Shown: one piece after another, positions 16,860 through 27,012 of the stretch
Position numbering within the stretch: the first letter of the stretch is position 1
How the letters are laid out: every line of letters starts with the position of its first letter
Source: Rhizobium sp. WYCCWR10014
Lineage (GTDB): Bacteria > Pseudomonadota > Alphaproteobacteria > Rhizobiales > Rhizobiaceae
NCBI RefSeq assembly: GCF_001657485.1
Contig: NZ_LXFU01000037.1
Location: 62,001-126,000 of the forward strand
Direction: 5' to 3'
DNA: 64,000 nucleotides
Made by a program: the position numbers and the translations under genes
Notes under the pieces: generated by a model
What the model was told of the DNA's origin: nothing
The model's database searches: none
What the model saw: the letters and a program-made list of their open reading frames with translations, nothing else

Positions 16860-17627
16860 CTACTTTGCGGCCTCTTCGATCAATTCCGCCACCTTCTCGG
16901 GATGCGACACCATCACGACGTGGGAGGCGCCATCGACCACGACGGTCCGCTTGGAGCCTGCCCGCTCGGCCATGAAGCCAAGGGCTGCGGCCGGGATGTT
17001 CTTGTCGCCGGTGCCGTAGACAAACCACGACGGCAGTTTCTTCCAGGCGGGCTCGCCGGATTTTTCGGTCAGGGCAGCCTCGGTGACCGGACGTTGGGCA
17101 GCCGCCATCAGGGCCGCCTGTTCCGCCGGCACGTCGCTGGCGAACTGATCATGGAACTTGGCCTGATCGATATAGAGATCGACACCGCCGGCACTGAGCT
17201 TCACCGGGGCCGCAAGCGCTCCGCTCAGCGTACCGCCCGGAAACTTGCCGGCGAGATCTGCGACCGATTCTCCGGCATCCGGCGCGAAGGCCGCGACATA
17301 GACCAGCGACCTGACGTTGTCGTGGCCGTTGGCCGCGGTCGAAATGACCTGGCCGCCATAGGAGTGACCCACAAGGACCACGGGGCCGGCGATGCTGCCA
17401 ACCACGTCGGAGACATAGGCAGCGTCGTTAGAAACGCTGCGCAGCGGATTGGCGGCTGCCACGACAGAAAAGCCGTCCTTGCGCAGGATTTCGACGACGC
17501 CGTTCCAGCTGGATGAATCGGCAAAGGCGCCATGGACGAGGACAACGGTCGGCTTGGCCGGCTGGGCCACGGCAGCACCGGAAAGAAGAGCGCCCGCCAG
17601 GGCGACGGCAGCAGCAAACTTGAACAT
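16860..17627 (-). CDS. Secreted alpha/beta hydrolase
   Basis: 255 residues from the ATG at 17627, chosen because AAAGGAAA precedes it and a signal peptide begins there (MFKFAAAVALAGALLSGAAV, cleavage near VAQ). The oxyanion region is VVLVHGAFADSSSW, the nucleophile elbow GHSYGG, and the catalytic His is in DGASHVVMVSHP. The family covers esterases and lactonases with small substrates. It is divergent from a MarR/OhrR-like gene, and matching operator-like motifs lie near both genes, so it is the likely target of that regulator. Confidence 0.85.
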   Translation of the reverse strand: MFKFAAAVALAGALLSGAAVAQPAKPTVVLVHGAFADSSSWNGVVEILRKDGFSVVAAANPLRSVSNDAAYVSDVVGSIAGPVVLVGHSYGGQVISTAANGHDNVRSLVYVAAFAPDAGESVADLAGKFPGGTLSGALAAPVKLSAGGVDLYIDQAKFHDQFASDVPAEQAALMAAAQRPVTEAALTEKSGEPAWKKLPSWFVYGTGDKNIPAAALGFMAERAGSKRTVVVDGASHVVMVSHPEKVAELIEEAAK

Positions 17628-17745
17628 TGGGTTATTTCCTTTCGTCGGTTGAGTTTCAAAGGAGCCGAATTGGGAGCCACAAGGGAATTTCACCTGCTTG
17701 CGCATCTGTTGATGCAGCAAACCACTCCAGCTTCCCGTGTTCGGT

Positions 17746-17840
17746 ATATAATTTGTCAGCGATTTCTTTGTACACGATCTAATTAGGTCGCTTCCCGCGC
17801 CGAGTCAATAGCTTGCAAACAGATCGCGCACAAATTATAT
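17746..17840. promoter_or_regulatory. Paired inverted 11-mers in the hydrolase/MarR divergent region
   Basis: ACAAATTATAT occurs at 17830-17840 and, in inverted orientation (ATATAATTTGT), at 17746-17756. One copy is near each divergent gene. The copy at 17830 extends to ACAAATTATATTG, similar to the AT-rich OhrR operator style. Probable binding sites of the MarR protein. Confidence 0.45.
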
Positions 17841-17860
17841 TGAGATCGAAGGAGAGCGTG

Positions 17861-18331
17861 ATGAAAGACACCACATCAAATGATCTGGCTGACGTGCCCA
17901 AGATCGATGAAATGCTTTGCTTTTCGATCTATTCGGCAAGCCACGCCTTTAACCAGCTTTACCGTCCCCTGCTCGACGAGTTGGAACTCACCTATCCGCA
18001 GTTCCTTGTCATGACCGCCTTGTGGGCGCGCGACGACCGCACAGTGAAGGATCTCGGCGAGACGCTTTTTCTCGACTCCAGCACCCTCACTCCGCTGCTG
18101 AAGCGGCTGGAAAATGTCGGTTTCGTCACCCGCAACCGAAATCCCGCCGATGAGCGCCAGGTGCTCTTGCGCCTGACGCAGAAAGGACTGGCCCTCAAGA
18201 GCCGTGCCTCCCATGTGTTCGATTGCATCGGCAAGGCTGTCGATCTCGACGCCGAGGCTGTGAGCAAGATTCGAGACACAATCGCTTCGCTTCGCGACAA
18301 CATTCACAAGAAAGACAAACACGAGAGCTGA
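17861..18331 (+). CDS. MarR family regulator, OhrR-like
   Basis: 156 residues from the ATG at 17861 behind GGAGAG. The N-terminus MLCFSIYSASHAFNQLYRPL contains a cysteine at about residue 20, in the position of the peroxide-sensing cysteine of OhrR repressors, followed by LTYPQFLVMTALW. The winged helix is at about 60-110, with DSSTLTPLLKRLENVGFVTR and NPADERQVLLRLT. OhrR proteins derepress organic-peroxide defence genes when the Cys is oxidised. Here no ohr gene is adjacent; the neighbour is a secreted hydrolase, so the inducer may differ. Confidence 0.8.
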   Translation: MKDTTSNDLADVPKIDEMLCFSIYSASHAFNQLYRPLLDELELTYPQFLVMTALWARDDRTVKDLGETLFLDSSTLTPLLKRLENVGFVTRNRNPADERQVLLRLTQKGLALKSRASHVFDCIGKAVDLDAEAVSKIRDTIASLRDNIHKKDKHES

Positions 18332-18555
18332 CGTGGCCTCCACCACGTCGACGCTGCGCCGAGACAATTTCCGTCGACAAGCCGATGACATATTGTACGA
18401 TCTGCCGCTCGGCCCGGGATCGGCTATAGCCGCTAGATGGCCGGAAGATGCCGGCGCTCAGTATCTCGCCTAAGCCTCACGCAGCCGTGAATACGCACCC
18501 ATTGCTATCTCGGAGCGTTGAGGTACGTCAGTCTTGTTTAAAGGGAGGAATTTCA

Positions 18556-19614
18556 ATGGAATACCGTCTGCTCGGCCGTTCCGGCCTGAAGATTTCGACT
18601 TTGACCATGGGCACGATGACCTTCGGCGGCGTCGGCTGGGCGAAGACTGTCGGCGACCTCGGCGTTTCCGAGGCGCGCAAGATGATCGATATGTGCATCG
18701 ATGCGGGCATCAATCTGATCGACACCGCCAATGCCTATTCCAACGGCGAATGCGAAAACATCATCGGCGATGTGCTCTCCGGCAAGCGGCCGCAGGGCGT
18801 GTTGCTCGCCACCAAGGCCCGCTTCAGCATGGGCGACGGCCCGAACGACCAAGGCCTGTCGCGCTACCATCTGATCCGCGAATGCGAGGCGAGCCTCAAG
18901 CGCCTGAAGACCGATGTCATCGACCTCTACCAAGTGCATGAATGGGACGGCCAGACGCCGCTTGAAGAGACGATGGAAGCCCTCGACACCCTGATCAGGC
19001 AGGGCAAGGTGCGTTATGTTGGTTGCTCGAACTATTCCGGCTGGCACATCATGAAGGCGCTTGGCATCGCCAACGAGCAGAGATACCAGCGCTTCGTCAG
19101 CCAGCAGATCCACTATACGCTGGAGGCCCGCGACGCCGAATACGAACTGCTGCCGATCTCGATCGACCAGGGCCTCGGCGTGCTGGTCTGGAGCCCGCTC
19201 GCCGGCGGTCTGCTCTCCGGCAAGCATCGCCGCAACCAGGCGGCGCCCGAAGGTACACGCCAGTTCGCCGGCTGGACCGAACCGCCGATCCGAGACGAGA
19301 ACCGCCTCTGGAATATCGTCGAGACGCTGGTCGCGATCGGTGAGGAACGCAGCGTTTCCGCCGCACAGGTGGCGCTCGCCTGGCTGATCGGCCGCAAGGC
19401 GGTGACCTCGGTCATCATCGGCGGCCGCACCGAGGCCCAGTTCCGCGACAACATCGCCGCCGCCGAGCTGAAACTCACGGACGAGGAGCGCAAACGCCTC
19501 GACGCGGTCAGCCTGCCGCCGGTGATCTATCCCTACTGGCACCAGCTGAACACGGTGAGCGACAGGCTTAGTGAAGCCGATCTCGAGCTTTTTGGCCCGC
19601 ATCTCCAGCGATAG
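18556..19614 (+). CDS. Aldo/keto reductase
   Basis: 352 residues from the ATG at 18556 behind GGGAGGAA. The AKR barrel shows the start MEYRLLGRSGLKISTLTMG, catalytic Asp and Tyr in LIDTANAYSNGECE, Lys in LATKARFSMG and His in YQVHEWDG, with a cofactor end SVIIGGRTEAQF. The length and the GLKIS opening place it in the AKR11/YajO-like group that reduces aldehydes with NADPH. Substrate unknown. The 224 bases upstream leave room for its own promoter. Confidence 0.88.
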   Translation: MEYRLLGRSGLKISTLTMGTMTFGGVGWAKTVGDLGVSEARKMIDMCIDAGINLIDTANAYSNGECENIIGDVLSGKRPQGVLLATKARFSMGDGPNDQGLSRYHLIRECEASLKRLKTDVIDLYQVHEWDGQTPLEETMEALDTLIRQGKVRYVGCSNYSGWHIMKALGIANEQRYQRFVSQQIHYTLEARDAEYELLPISIDQGLGVLVWSPLAGGLLSGKHRRNQAAPEGTRQFAGWTEPPIRDENRLWNIVETLVAIGEERSVSAAQVALAWLIGRKAVTSVIIGGRTEAQFRDNIAAAELKLTDEERKRLDAVSLPPVIYPYWHQLNTVSDRLSEADLELFGPHLQR

Positions 19615-19714
19615 GCGATCATGAATTAAGCATTGCGCGGCGAAAGAAAGGCGTCACAAAAGATGCACTTTCGCCGTGTTACCGTAAGGTCCCGCCACCC
19701 CTGCGAGGTTCTCC

Positions 19715-20758
19715 ATGCTGAAGAATTACAAGGTCCTGAAGGGTACGGCGAGCGCACTCGCCCTCGACGACGACAACGATCCCCATATCGAAATCCGCAT
19801 CGAGGCAAACGGCATCAGCTACCGTATCGCGCTTAACGTCCGCTCCAAGGAATCGCCGCACGACCTGCTCTACGCCAATATCGTCGATTTCAAGCACCCG
19901 GCGCTGACGGAGGCGCTCGAAGCCCTGCCGATGGGCCTGACCGATATCCGCAAGGACCGTCCGGAGCTTGCGATCGACTATGTCCGCGGCGGAATGATCG
20001 AACGCGAGGACATGAATGTCGCACCCTTCCAGCTATCCGGCCCGAAAAACGACCTGCGTGATTTCATCGAGCCGATCGTCCAGGAAGGCATTGCCGATTC
20101 CGACGTGCATTTCTACGCCTTCGGCGAGGCCTGGGGCCCCGAGAACAACAAGCCGGACCAATATTTCGACTTCGAACCGGGCAACGGCATCCACGACATC
20201 CACATGAACCAGGGCGACGGCGGCAGCTTCAAAGCCACCAACGGGCCGAACCAGGATGGCGCCCTTCTCGTCCATTTCAACGATACCGACGAATGGGCGG
20301 CGATCTTCCTCTGCTTCCAGTCGCAGAACTGGAATACCGATGCGGCAACCGGCCATCCGGTTTCCGACAGCCGCGGCGGCCAGGGCCGTGGCGAAGGCAC
20401 GCGCCGGCCGCAGCCGATCGTCGCCTCGTCGCTGCGCATTGTCGCCGCGCTGATCAACCCGGTCAACGGCGAAGGCGGCACCGAGGCCGAAACGGTGACG
20501 ATCATCAACCGCTCCGACATGGAGGCATCGCTCGAAGGCTGGAAGCTGGAGGACGAAAACGGCAGGACCCAGACGCTGTCGGGATCGCTGAGCGCAGGCG
20601 AGCTGCGCACCATAGCGCTCGATGCCGCAGCCGGCGGCCCGCAGCTTGCCAACCGCGGCGGTGACATCATCCTGCGTAATGCCGACGGTGCCGTTGCCGA
20701 TCGGGTCGGCTACGGCAAGAGCGAGACGGCGAACGAAGGCTGGACGACGATCTTCTGA
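19715..20758 (+). CDS. DUF2278 protein with C-terminal lamin-tail domain
   Basis: 347 residues. Residues 1-215 resemble DUF2278 (YukJ-like): MLKNYKVLKGTASAL, then DVHFYAFGEAWGPENNKPDQ, FEPGNGIHDIHMNQG and ALLVHFNDTDEWAAIFLCFQ. After a Gly/Arg-rich linker, residues 235-347 look like a bacterial lamin-tail domain: RIVAALINPVNGEGGTEAET, then VTIINRSDMEASLEGWKLED and GDIILRNADGAVADRVGYG. Lamin-tail domains are immunoglobulin-like modules found on nucleases and secreted proteins. The DUF2278 core has conserved His and Asp residues suggestive of hydrolase activity, but the function is unknown. No signal peptide. Confidence 0.7.
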   Translation: MLKNYKVLKGTASALALDDDNDPHIEIRIEANGISYRIALNVRSKESPHDLLYANIVDFKHPALTEALEALPMGLTDIRKDRPELAIDYVRGGMIEREDMNVAPFQLSGPKNDLRDFIEPIVQEGIADSDVHFYAFGEAWGPENNKPDQYFDFEPGNGIHDIHMNQGDGGSFKATNGPNQDGALLVHFNDTDEWAAIFLCFQSQNWNTDAATGHPVSDSRGGQGRGEGTRRPQPIVASSLRIVAALINPVNGEGGTEAETVTIINRSDMEASLEGWKLEDENGRTQTLSGSLSAGELRTIALDAAAGGPQLANRGGDIILRNADGAVADRVGYGKSETANEGWTTIF

Positions 20759-20797
20759 TCGGCGCCTGGCCTTGATCTGCCAGCCGGGCGGCTGGAA

Positions 20798-22018
20798 TCA
20801 GCCGCCGATTTCGGCCGAGATCAGCGCGCTCAGGCGGCCGATGCCATCCTCGATCATCTGCTCGTTGGCGCAGGAGAAGCTGACGCGGAAGGTGTTGGCG
20901 CCGGAACCGTCGGCGAAGAACGCCTTGCCGGGCACGAAGGCGACCTTGGCGGTTTCGAGCGATTTCGCCAGCAGCTTGGCGCCGTCCATGCCCTCCGGCA
21001 GCGTGATCCAGATGAACATGCCGCCTTCCGGCTTCGTCCAACTGGTGCCTTCAGGCATGTATTTCTCAAGCGCGGCCAGCATGCAGTCGCGGCGTCGGCT
21101 GTAGGCGGCCTTGATCTTGGCGACCTGCGCGTCAAAGCCGCGCTCGGCGACATCTGCGATTGCCATCTGGTTGATCGTCGAAGAATGCAGGTCGGCCGCC
21201 TGTTTCATCAGCACAAGCTTGCGGATGACGGGCGCATTGGCGACGATGAAACCGACACGAAGGCCGGGCGCCAGCGTCTTCGAGAAGCTGCCGCAATAGA
21301 TCGTGCGCGTATCGTTGATATGGCCCTTCTCGGCGATTTCGAGCGCCAGGATCGGCGGGATCGGATCGCCGTCATAACGCAGCGACTGGTAGGCCGCATC
21401 CTCGATGACGGCGATGTCGAGATCTTCTGCCAGCGCCAGGACCTTCCTGCGGCCGTCAAGATCGACCGTTTCGCCGGTCGGATTGGAGAAGTCGGTGGAG
21501 AGATAGGCGAACTTCACCTTGCCGCCGGCAGTGGAAGCGGCCGCGCGGTAGGACTCGGGCGTCCGGTTGCCGTTCGGCGTCAGTTGGTCGTAGGCCGGTT
21601 CATAGGCGTTGAAGGCCTGCAGCGCGCCGAGATAGGTCGGCCACGTCACGAGCGCGGTGTCATGAGGCGACAGGAAGAGCTTGCCGAGATAATCGAGACC
21701 CTGCTGCGAACCGGACACGATGAAGACATTGTCGAGCTCGCAGGGGATGCCGAGAGCCGCCATCTGCCCGACCAGCCATTCGCGCAACGGCTTGTAGCCC
21801 TCGCTGACCGAATATTGCAGCGCCGAATTGACGGCGGCGCCGTCGAAGATATCGGCATAGGCCTGCTTGAATTCCTGATCCGGAAACAGCGCCGGATCAG
21901 GAATGCCGCCGGCAAAGGAGATGATGTCGGGCCGGTCGAGAAGCTTCAAAAGCTCACGGATCTCGGATGCGCGCATGCGCGACGAGCGCGACGCAAACAT
22001 GGTGTCCCAGTTCAGCAT
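20798..22018 (-). CDS. PLP-dependent aminotransferase, 2-aminoadipate/aromatic type
   Basis: 406 residues from the ATG at 22018, preceded by GAGGAAA. Fold type I aminotransferase: N-terminal IREL then ISFAGGIPDPALFPD, then NVFIVSGSQQGLDYLGKLF, STDFSNPTGETVDLDGRRKV, Asp in AVIEDAAYQSLRYDG, the PLP lysine in YCGSFSKTLAPGLRVGFI, and a late Arg in FRVSFSC. The GGIPDP motif is typical of LysN/MocR-like aminotransferases acting on 2-aminoadipate, aromatic or branched substrates. There is no fused DNA-binding domain. Monocistronic. Confidence 0.85.
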   Translation of the reverse strand: MLNWDTMFASRSSRMRASEIRELLKLLDRPDIISFAGGIPDPALFPDQEFKQAYADIFDGAAVNSALQYSVSEGYKPLREWLVGQMAALGIPCELDNVFIVSGSQQGLDYLGKLFLSPHDTALVTWPTYLGALQAFNAYEPAYDQLTPNGNRTPESYRAAASTAGGKVKFAYLSTDFSNPTGETVDLDGRRKVLALAEDLDIAVIEDAAYQSLRYDGDPIPPILALEIAEKGHINDTRTIYCGSFSKTLAPGLRVGFIVANAPVIRKLVLMKQAADLHSSTINQMAIADVAERGFDAQVAKIKAAYSRRRDCMLAALEKYMPEGTSWTKPEGGMFIWITLPEGMDGAKLLAKSLETAKVAFVPGKAFFADGSGANTFRVSFSCANEQMIEDGIGRLSALISAEIGG

Positions 22019-22405
22019 GGGGTTTCCTCGTATTTTTCTATTCCCCCAGCAGACCATGTCGGAGAATTTATGTCAACAATACTGACCTATTTTCTTGTCC
22101 CTGTGACAAGTTTGAAGGTCTTATATTCCAAGCCTTGGTGGGAGATGAGCGAACGTCTTCGACAAGAATGAAACTTCCCGAACCAATCGAATCCGTTTGA
22201 GTGCCGCTGATATTCGGGATTTCACTGGAGGTGGATGCCATCCAATGTCGAAGGCGCTCAATCCGATTTTGCTGCTCGACGTCAGCTACATCAGGCGATT
22301 ATTCCTCTGATCGATGCCGAAACCGGCTGATTCAGGCCTTTCCAAAACCAGCCCGGCGGCAGTAGTGTCGCCGCCACTATTCAATGTACTATCAAGGTGC
22401 CAGCA
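22019..22405. other. Divergent intergenic region between two aminotransferase genes
   Basis: About 390 bases. An inverted repeat CTTGTC (22094-22099) with GACAAG (22105-22110) lies about 80 bases upstream of the minus-strand aminotransferase and may be an operator. A GGCGGC/GCCGCC hairpin (22355-22375) lies just upstream of ilvE. No gene or leader peptide is convincing. Confidence 0.4.
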
Positions 22406-23506
22406 ATGACCGCGACGACGACCTCTCCTGAAATCAAAATCGAATTGCACAAGTCTCCCGTCTCCGACGCCGACCGCATCCAGGCACTGGAGACGCCCGG
22501 CTTCGGTAAGGTCTTCACGGATCATATGGTCCTGGCACGATGGACTGCCGACAAGGGCTGGCACGATGCGAAGGTTACGCCGAGGCGCCCTCTGGAGCTC
22601 GATCCTGCAAGCGCCGTGCTACACTATGCTCAGGAAATTTTCGAAGGCATGAAAGCCTACAAGGCAGATGATGGCCGGATTCTGCTCTTTCGGCCCGAAG
22701 AGAACGCCCGCCGCTTCGCGCAGTCGGCGACCCGCATGGCTATGCCTCCTGTGCCCGAAGAACTCTTCCTGAAGGCGGTCGAAGAACTGGTCCGCGTTGA
22801 CAAGGCCTGGATTCCATCCGGCGACGCCAGTCTCTACCTTCGTCCCTTCATGTTCGCCAACGAGGCGTTCCTGGGCGTTCGTCCCGCTCAGGAATATGTC
22901 TTCTGCATCATCGCCTCTCCGGTCGGCGCCTACTTCAAAGGCGGGGCGAAGGCGGTCTCCCTATGGGTCGAGACCGAATACACCCGTGCTGCCGCCGGCG
23001 GCACCGGCGCTGCAAAATGCGGCGGAAACTACGCAGCCAGCCTCGTGGCGCAAGCCGAGGCGGCGAAGAAGGATTGCGATCAGGTGGTCTTCCTGGACGC
23101 AGCAGAGCATCGCTGGGTCGAGGAACTCGGCGGCATGAACGTCTTCTTCGTCATGAATGACGGATCGGTGGTGACCCCGCCTCTTGGCGGCACGATCCTG
23201 CCGGGCATCACCCGTGCCTCGGTGATCGTGCTCGCTGGAGAAAAGGGCTTGCGCGTCGAGCAGCGTCCCTACTCCTTCGCGGAATGGCAGCAGGACGCAA
23301 CCAGCGGCAAGCTCGTCGAAGCCTTCGCTTGCGGCACTGCCGCAGTCCTGGCGGGCATCGGCCTGGTTCGACATGCCGGTGGCGAGTTTCTGGTCGGAGA
23401 CGGACAGACCGGCAAATTGACCAGCGATCTGCGCCAGCAGCTCGTCAGTCTGCAGAAAGGCGTAACGAACGATGAGCGCGGCTGGACGCGCCTTATCCCG
23501 GCCTGA
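22406..23506 (+). CDS. ilvE: Branched-chain amino acid aminotransferase
   Basis: 366 residues from the ATG at 22406 (a GTG nine bases earlier overlaps the AAGG ribosome binding site). Fold type IV aminotransferase of the long BCAT2-like class: MVLARWTADKGWHDAKVTPR, HYAQEIFEGMKAYKADDG and FRPEENARRFAQSATRM. The PLP lysine is in GGTGAAKCGGNYAASL, then ELGGMNVFFV and FACGTAAVLAGIG. It interconverts Leu/Ile/Val and their 2-oxo acids, the last step of the pathway that includes ilvC and ilvIH elsewhere in this window. Confidence 0.93.
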   Translation: MTATTTSPEIKIELHKSPVSDADRIQALETPGFGKVFTDHMVLARWTADKGWHDAKVTPRRPLELDPASAVLHYAQEIFEGMKAYKADDGRILLFRPEENARRFAQSATRMAMPPVPEELFLKAVEELVRVDKAWIPSGDASLYLRPFMFANEAFLGVRPAQEYVFCIIASPVGAYFKGGAKAVSLWVETEYTRAAAGGTGAAKCGGNYAASLVAQAEAAKKDCDQVVFLDAAEHRWVEELGGMNVFFVMNDGSVVTPPLGGTILPGITRASVIVLAGEKGLRVEQRPYSFAEWQQDATSGKLVEAFACGTAAVLAGIGLVRHAGGEFLVGDGQTGKLTSDLRQQLVSLQKGVTNDERGWTRLIPA

Positions 23507-23545
23507 CCTCGCACATCCCACACGAACGGCGGCGTCAACACCGAC

Positions 23546-23866
23546 ATGGTGGGGGCGCCGCTCTCCGGCTCGCCGGCAAAGCCGCCGGGCTGGCGATCTA
23601 TTCCGCTTGAGCTGTCCAAATGGCTGGCACGCGAAAAGGACGAGGAAGCCGTCGACAGCTTTATCGCTTATACCGCGACATGCATGGTTGTTTCTCTCGA
23701 CACGACGCTTGCTCGCCGTGCCGCCGAAATATCGGCAGCCCACAAACTCGCCACCGCCGATGCGATCATTTATGCGACCGCGGAGCGCCACGATGCCGAT
23801 ATCCTGACCTGCGACGCCCATTTCAAGGATCTCGAACGCGTCATCTATATCGATAAAAAAGACTGA
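23546..23866 (+). pseudogene. Truncated PIN-domain (VapC-like) toxin remnant
   Basis: The readable C-terminal part, from about ELSKWLAREKDEEAVDSF onward, matches a VapC-type PIN domain: VVSLDTTLARRAAEISAAHK, then LATADAIIYATAERHDADIL and TCDAHFKDLERVIYIDKK, including the two late acidic residues. The N-terminal 50 or so residues, which carry the first catalytic Asp (usually LDTN or LDAS), are missing. The upstream 30 residues of this frame do not look PIN-like and begin right after ilvE, and no antitoxin precedes it. I read it as a 5'-truncated remnant left by a deletion. Confidence 0.65.
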
Positions 23867-23984
23867 TCCGCATGTGACCCAAGCCCTCGACGGCGCGGCA
23901 CAACGCTTCTATCACAAACTGGGAAATGATAATCTGGCATCTGGAATGGCTGAAAACCGGCATGTGCAGGCGGCACCGAATCCA

Positions 23985-24236
23985 ATGGCGAAAATGACGA
24001 TCTCGCTTCCGGATAATCTGGCGGAATACGTCGAAAACCGTGTCGCAAGCGGCAGATACAGCAGTGCCGGCGCATTCCTGGCGGAGCTTATTCTGAAGGA
24101 TCAGCTCCATCACAAGCTTGACGACGAAGAACTGCGCAACATTCTGAGGCAGGCTGAGGAAAGCGGCCCGAGCGAGCGACGCATTCCCGACATCCTGTCG
24201 GAAACGAAGGCAAAGCTGCGTGACAACCACCTATAG
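23985..24236 (+). CDS. parD: ParD family antitoxin
   Basis: 83 residues from the ATG at 23985; MAKMTISLPDNLAEYVENRV is the ribbon-helix-helix start typical of ParD/CopG antitoxins. It continues SGRYSSAGAFLAELILKDQ, then an acidic helical C-terminus (KLDDEELRNILRQAEESGPS) that would wrap the toxin. Earlier in-frame starts exist but encode sequence unlike the family. The ribosome binding site is weak. The parE toxin gene overlaps its last 17 bases, the classic coupled arrangement; the complex is expected to autorepress. Confidence 0.85.
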   Translation: MAKMTISLPDNLAEYVENRVASGRYSSAGAFLAELILKDQLHHKLDDEELRNILRQAEESGPSERRIPDILSETKAKLRDNHL

Positions 24237-24555
24237 GCTGACCCGAACCGCGGACGCCGTGCTATCAGGCATCGACGAATATGCTTGCCTCAACTTCGGC
24301 GAGGCGCAGGCAGACGCCTATCTTCTCGACTGGGATAGGATTTTCGTGCTTCTTTCCCACGCTCCCTCCATGGGAGAAGAGTGCGACGAACTCGGCGCTG
24401 GCCTTCGCCGCCTCCTCCACATGCGCCACGTCGCCTTCTACCGGGTGACATCGGAAGGGATTGTCGTCATTGACATCATCGACGCCGACCGGCTCCCTGA
24501 AAGGTATCTTCAATCCAACCGACGCCCACGATCGGCCGAACAGCATGCCTCCTGA
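24220..24555 (+). CDS. parE: ParE family toxin
   Basis: 111 residues from a GTG at 24220, preceded by GAAGG. The RelE/ParE fold is visible: YRLTRTADAVLSGIDEYACL, DRIFVLLSHAPSMGEECDEL, LRRLLHMRHVAFYRVTSEG and VVIDIIDADRLPERYL. ParE toxins poison DNA gyrase and are neutralised by ParD. The C-terminal RRPRSAEQHAS tail overlaps the start of the following methyltransferase by 11 bases. The pair looks intact and could stabilise this chromosomal segment. Confidence 0.85.
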   Translation: MTTTYRLTRTADAVLSGIDEYACLNFGEAQADAYLLDWDRIFVLLSHAPSMGEECDELGAGLRRLLHMRHVAFYRVTSEGIVVIDIIDADRLPERYLQSNRRPRSAEQHAS

Positions 24556-25132
24556 CTGCACCTCCGCCTTCTATCAGGAAAATGCCGAGACATACGCCAA
24601 GCGGGCGCGCAGCCTGCCGAAGCAGCAGCTCGATGCCTTCCTCGCCGGGCTTGCGCCGGGTGCGGCAATCCTCGAACTCGGCTGCGGCGGCGGGCAGGAC
24701 AGCGCCTACATGCTGTCGCAGGGTTTCGACGTGACGCCGACGGATGGCTCGACCGAGCTTGCAAGACAAGCGGAAGCTTTGATCGGCAGGCCGGTCAGGG
24801 TCATGCTGTTCCAGGAGCTCGACGCCGACAGCGCCTTCGACGGCGTCTGGGCGCATGCGAGCCTTCTCCATGTTCCTAGATTTGAACTACCCGACGTCTC
24901 CGCCCGCATCCGCCGCGCCCTGAGGCCGGGCGGCGTCCTTCATGCGAGCTTCAAGGCAGGCGATGCGGAAGGCTATGACAGCTTCGGGCGTTATTACAAC
25001 TATCCCTCCGCCGAATGGCTTTCGGAGCTTTTGACGAAAGGCGGCTGGCGGAACATCGCCATAAGCGAATACGATGGCGGCGGCTATGACGGCAAGCCGA
25101 CCCGCTGGCTCACCATCGGCGCAGAACGGTAA
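24545..25132 (+). CDS. Class I SAM-dependent methyltransferase
   Basis: 195 residues from the ATG at 24545. SAM-binding motif I reads ILELGCGGGQDSAYMLSQG at about residue 40, followed by VTPTDGSTELARQAE, VWAHASLLHVP and RALRPGGVLHASFKAGDAEG. The substrate is not predictable. It overlaps parE by 11 bases, so it may be co-transcribed with the toxin-antitoxin pair, unusual but possibly just compact packing. A GC-rich hairpin follows the stop. Confidence 0.82.
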   Translation: MPPDCTSAFYQENAETYAKRARSLPKQQLDAFLAGLAPGAAILELGCGGGQDSAYMLSQGFDVTPTDGSTELARQAEALIGRPVRVMLFQELDADSAFDGVWAHASLLHVPRFELPDVSARIRRALRPGGVLHASFKAGDAEGYDSFGRYYNYPSAEWLSELLTKGGWRNIAISEYDGGGYDGKPTRWLTIGAER

Positions 25133-25157
25133 AGGCCGGAGCTTTCGCCCCGGCCTT
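25132..25157. terminator. Hairpin between convergent methyltransferase and ilvC
   Basis: AAGGCCGG (25132-25139) and CCGGCCTT (25150-25157) form an 8-bp stem. Only TAAA follows on the plus strand and TACC on the minus strand, so it is a weak bidirectional terminator. Confidence 0.5.
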
Positions 25158-25181
25158 AAACTATAACAGCTCAAAAACCGC

Positions 25182-26916
<1,735 letters not shown>

Positions 26917-26920
26917 TCTA

Positions 26921-26936
26921 CGTACCGTACGGTACG
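26921..26936. promoter_or_regulatory. Perfect palindrome, probable TetR operator
   Basis: CGTACCGTACGGTACG is its own reverse complement over 16 bases. It lies 4 bases upstream of the TetR start codon, in the divergent promoter region shared with the gene at 27013. Confidence 0.65.
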
Positions 26937-27012
26937 GTTCGCGAGGTTTATGCGATAAACCGATCAGGTCGTCAAGAAGGTTGGCTGGATTTTTTTAATA
27001 CGTGAAACCGCG

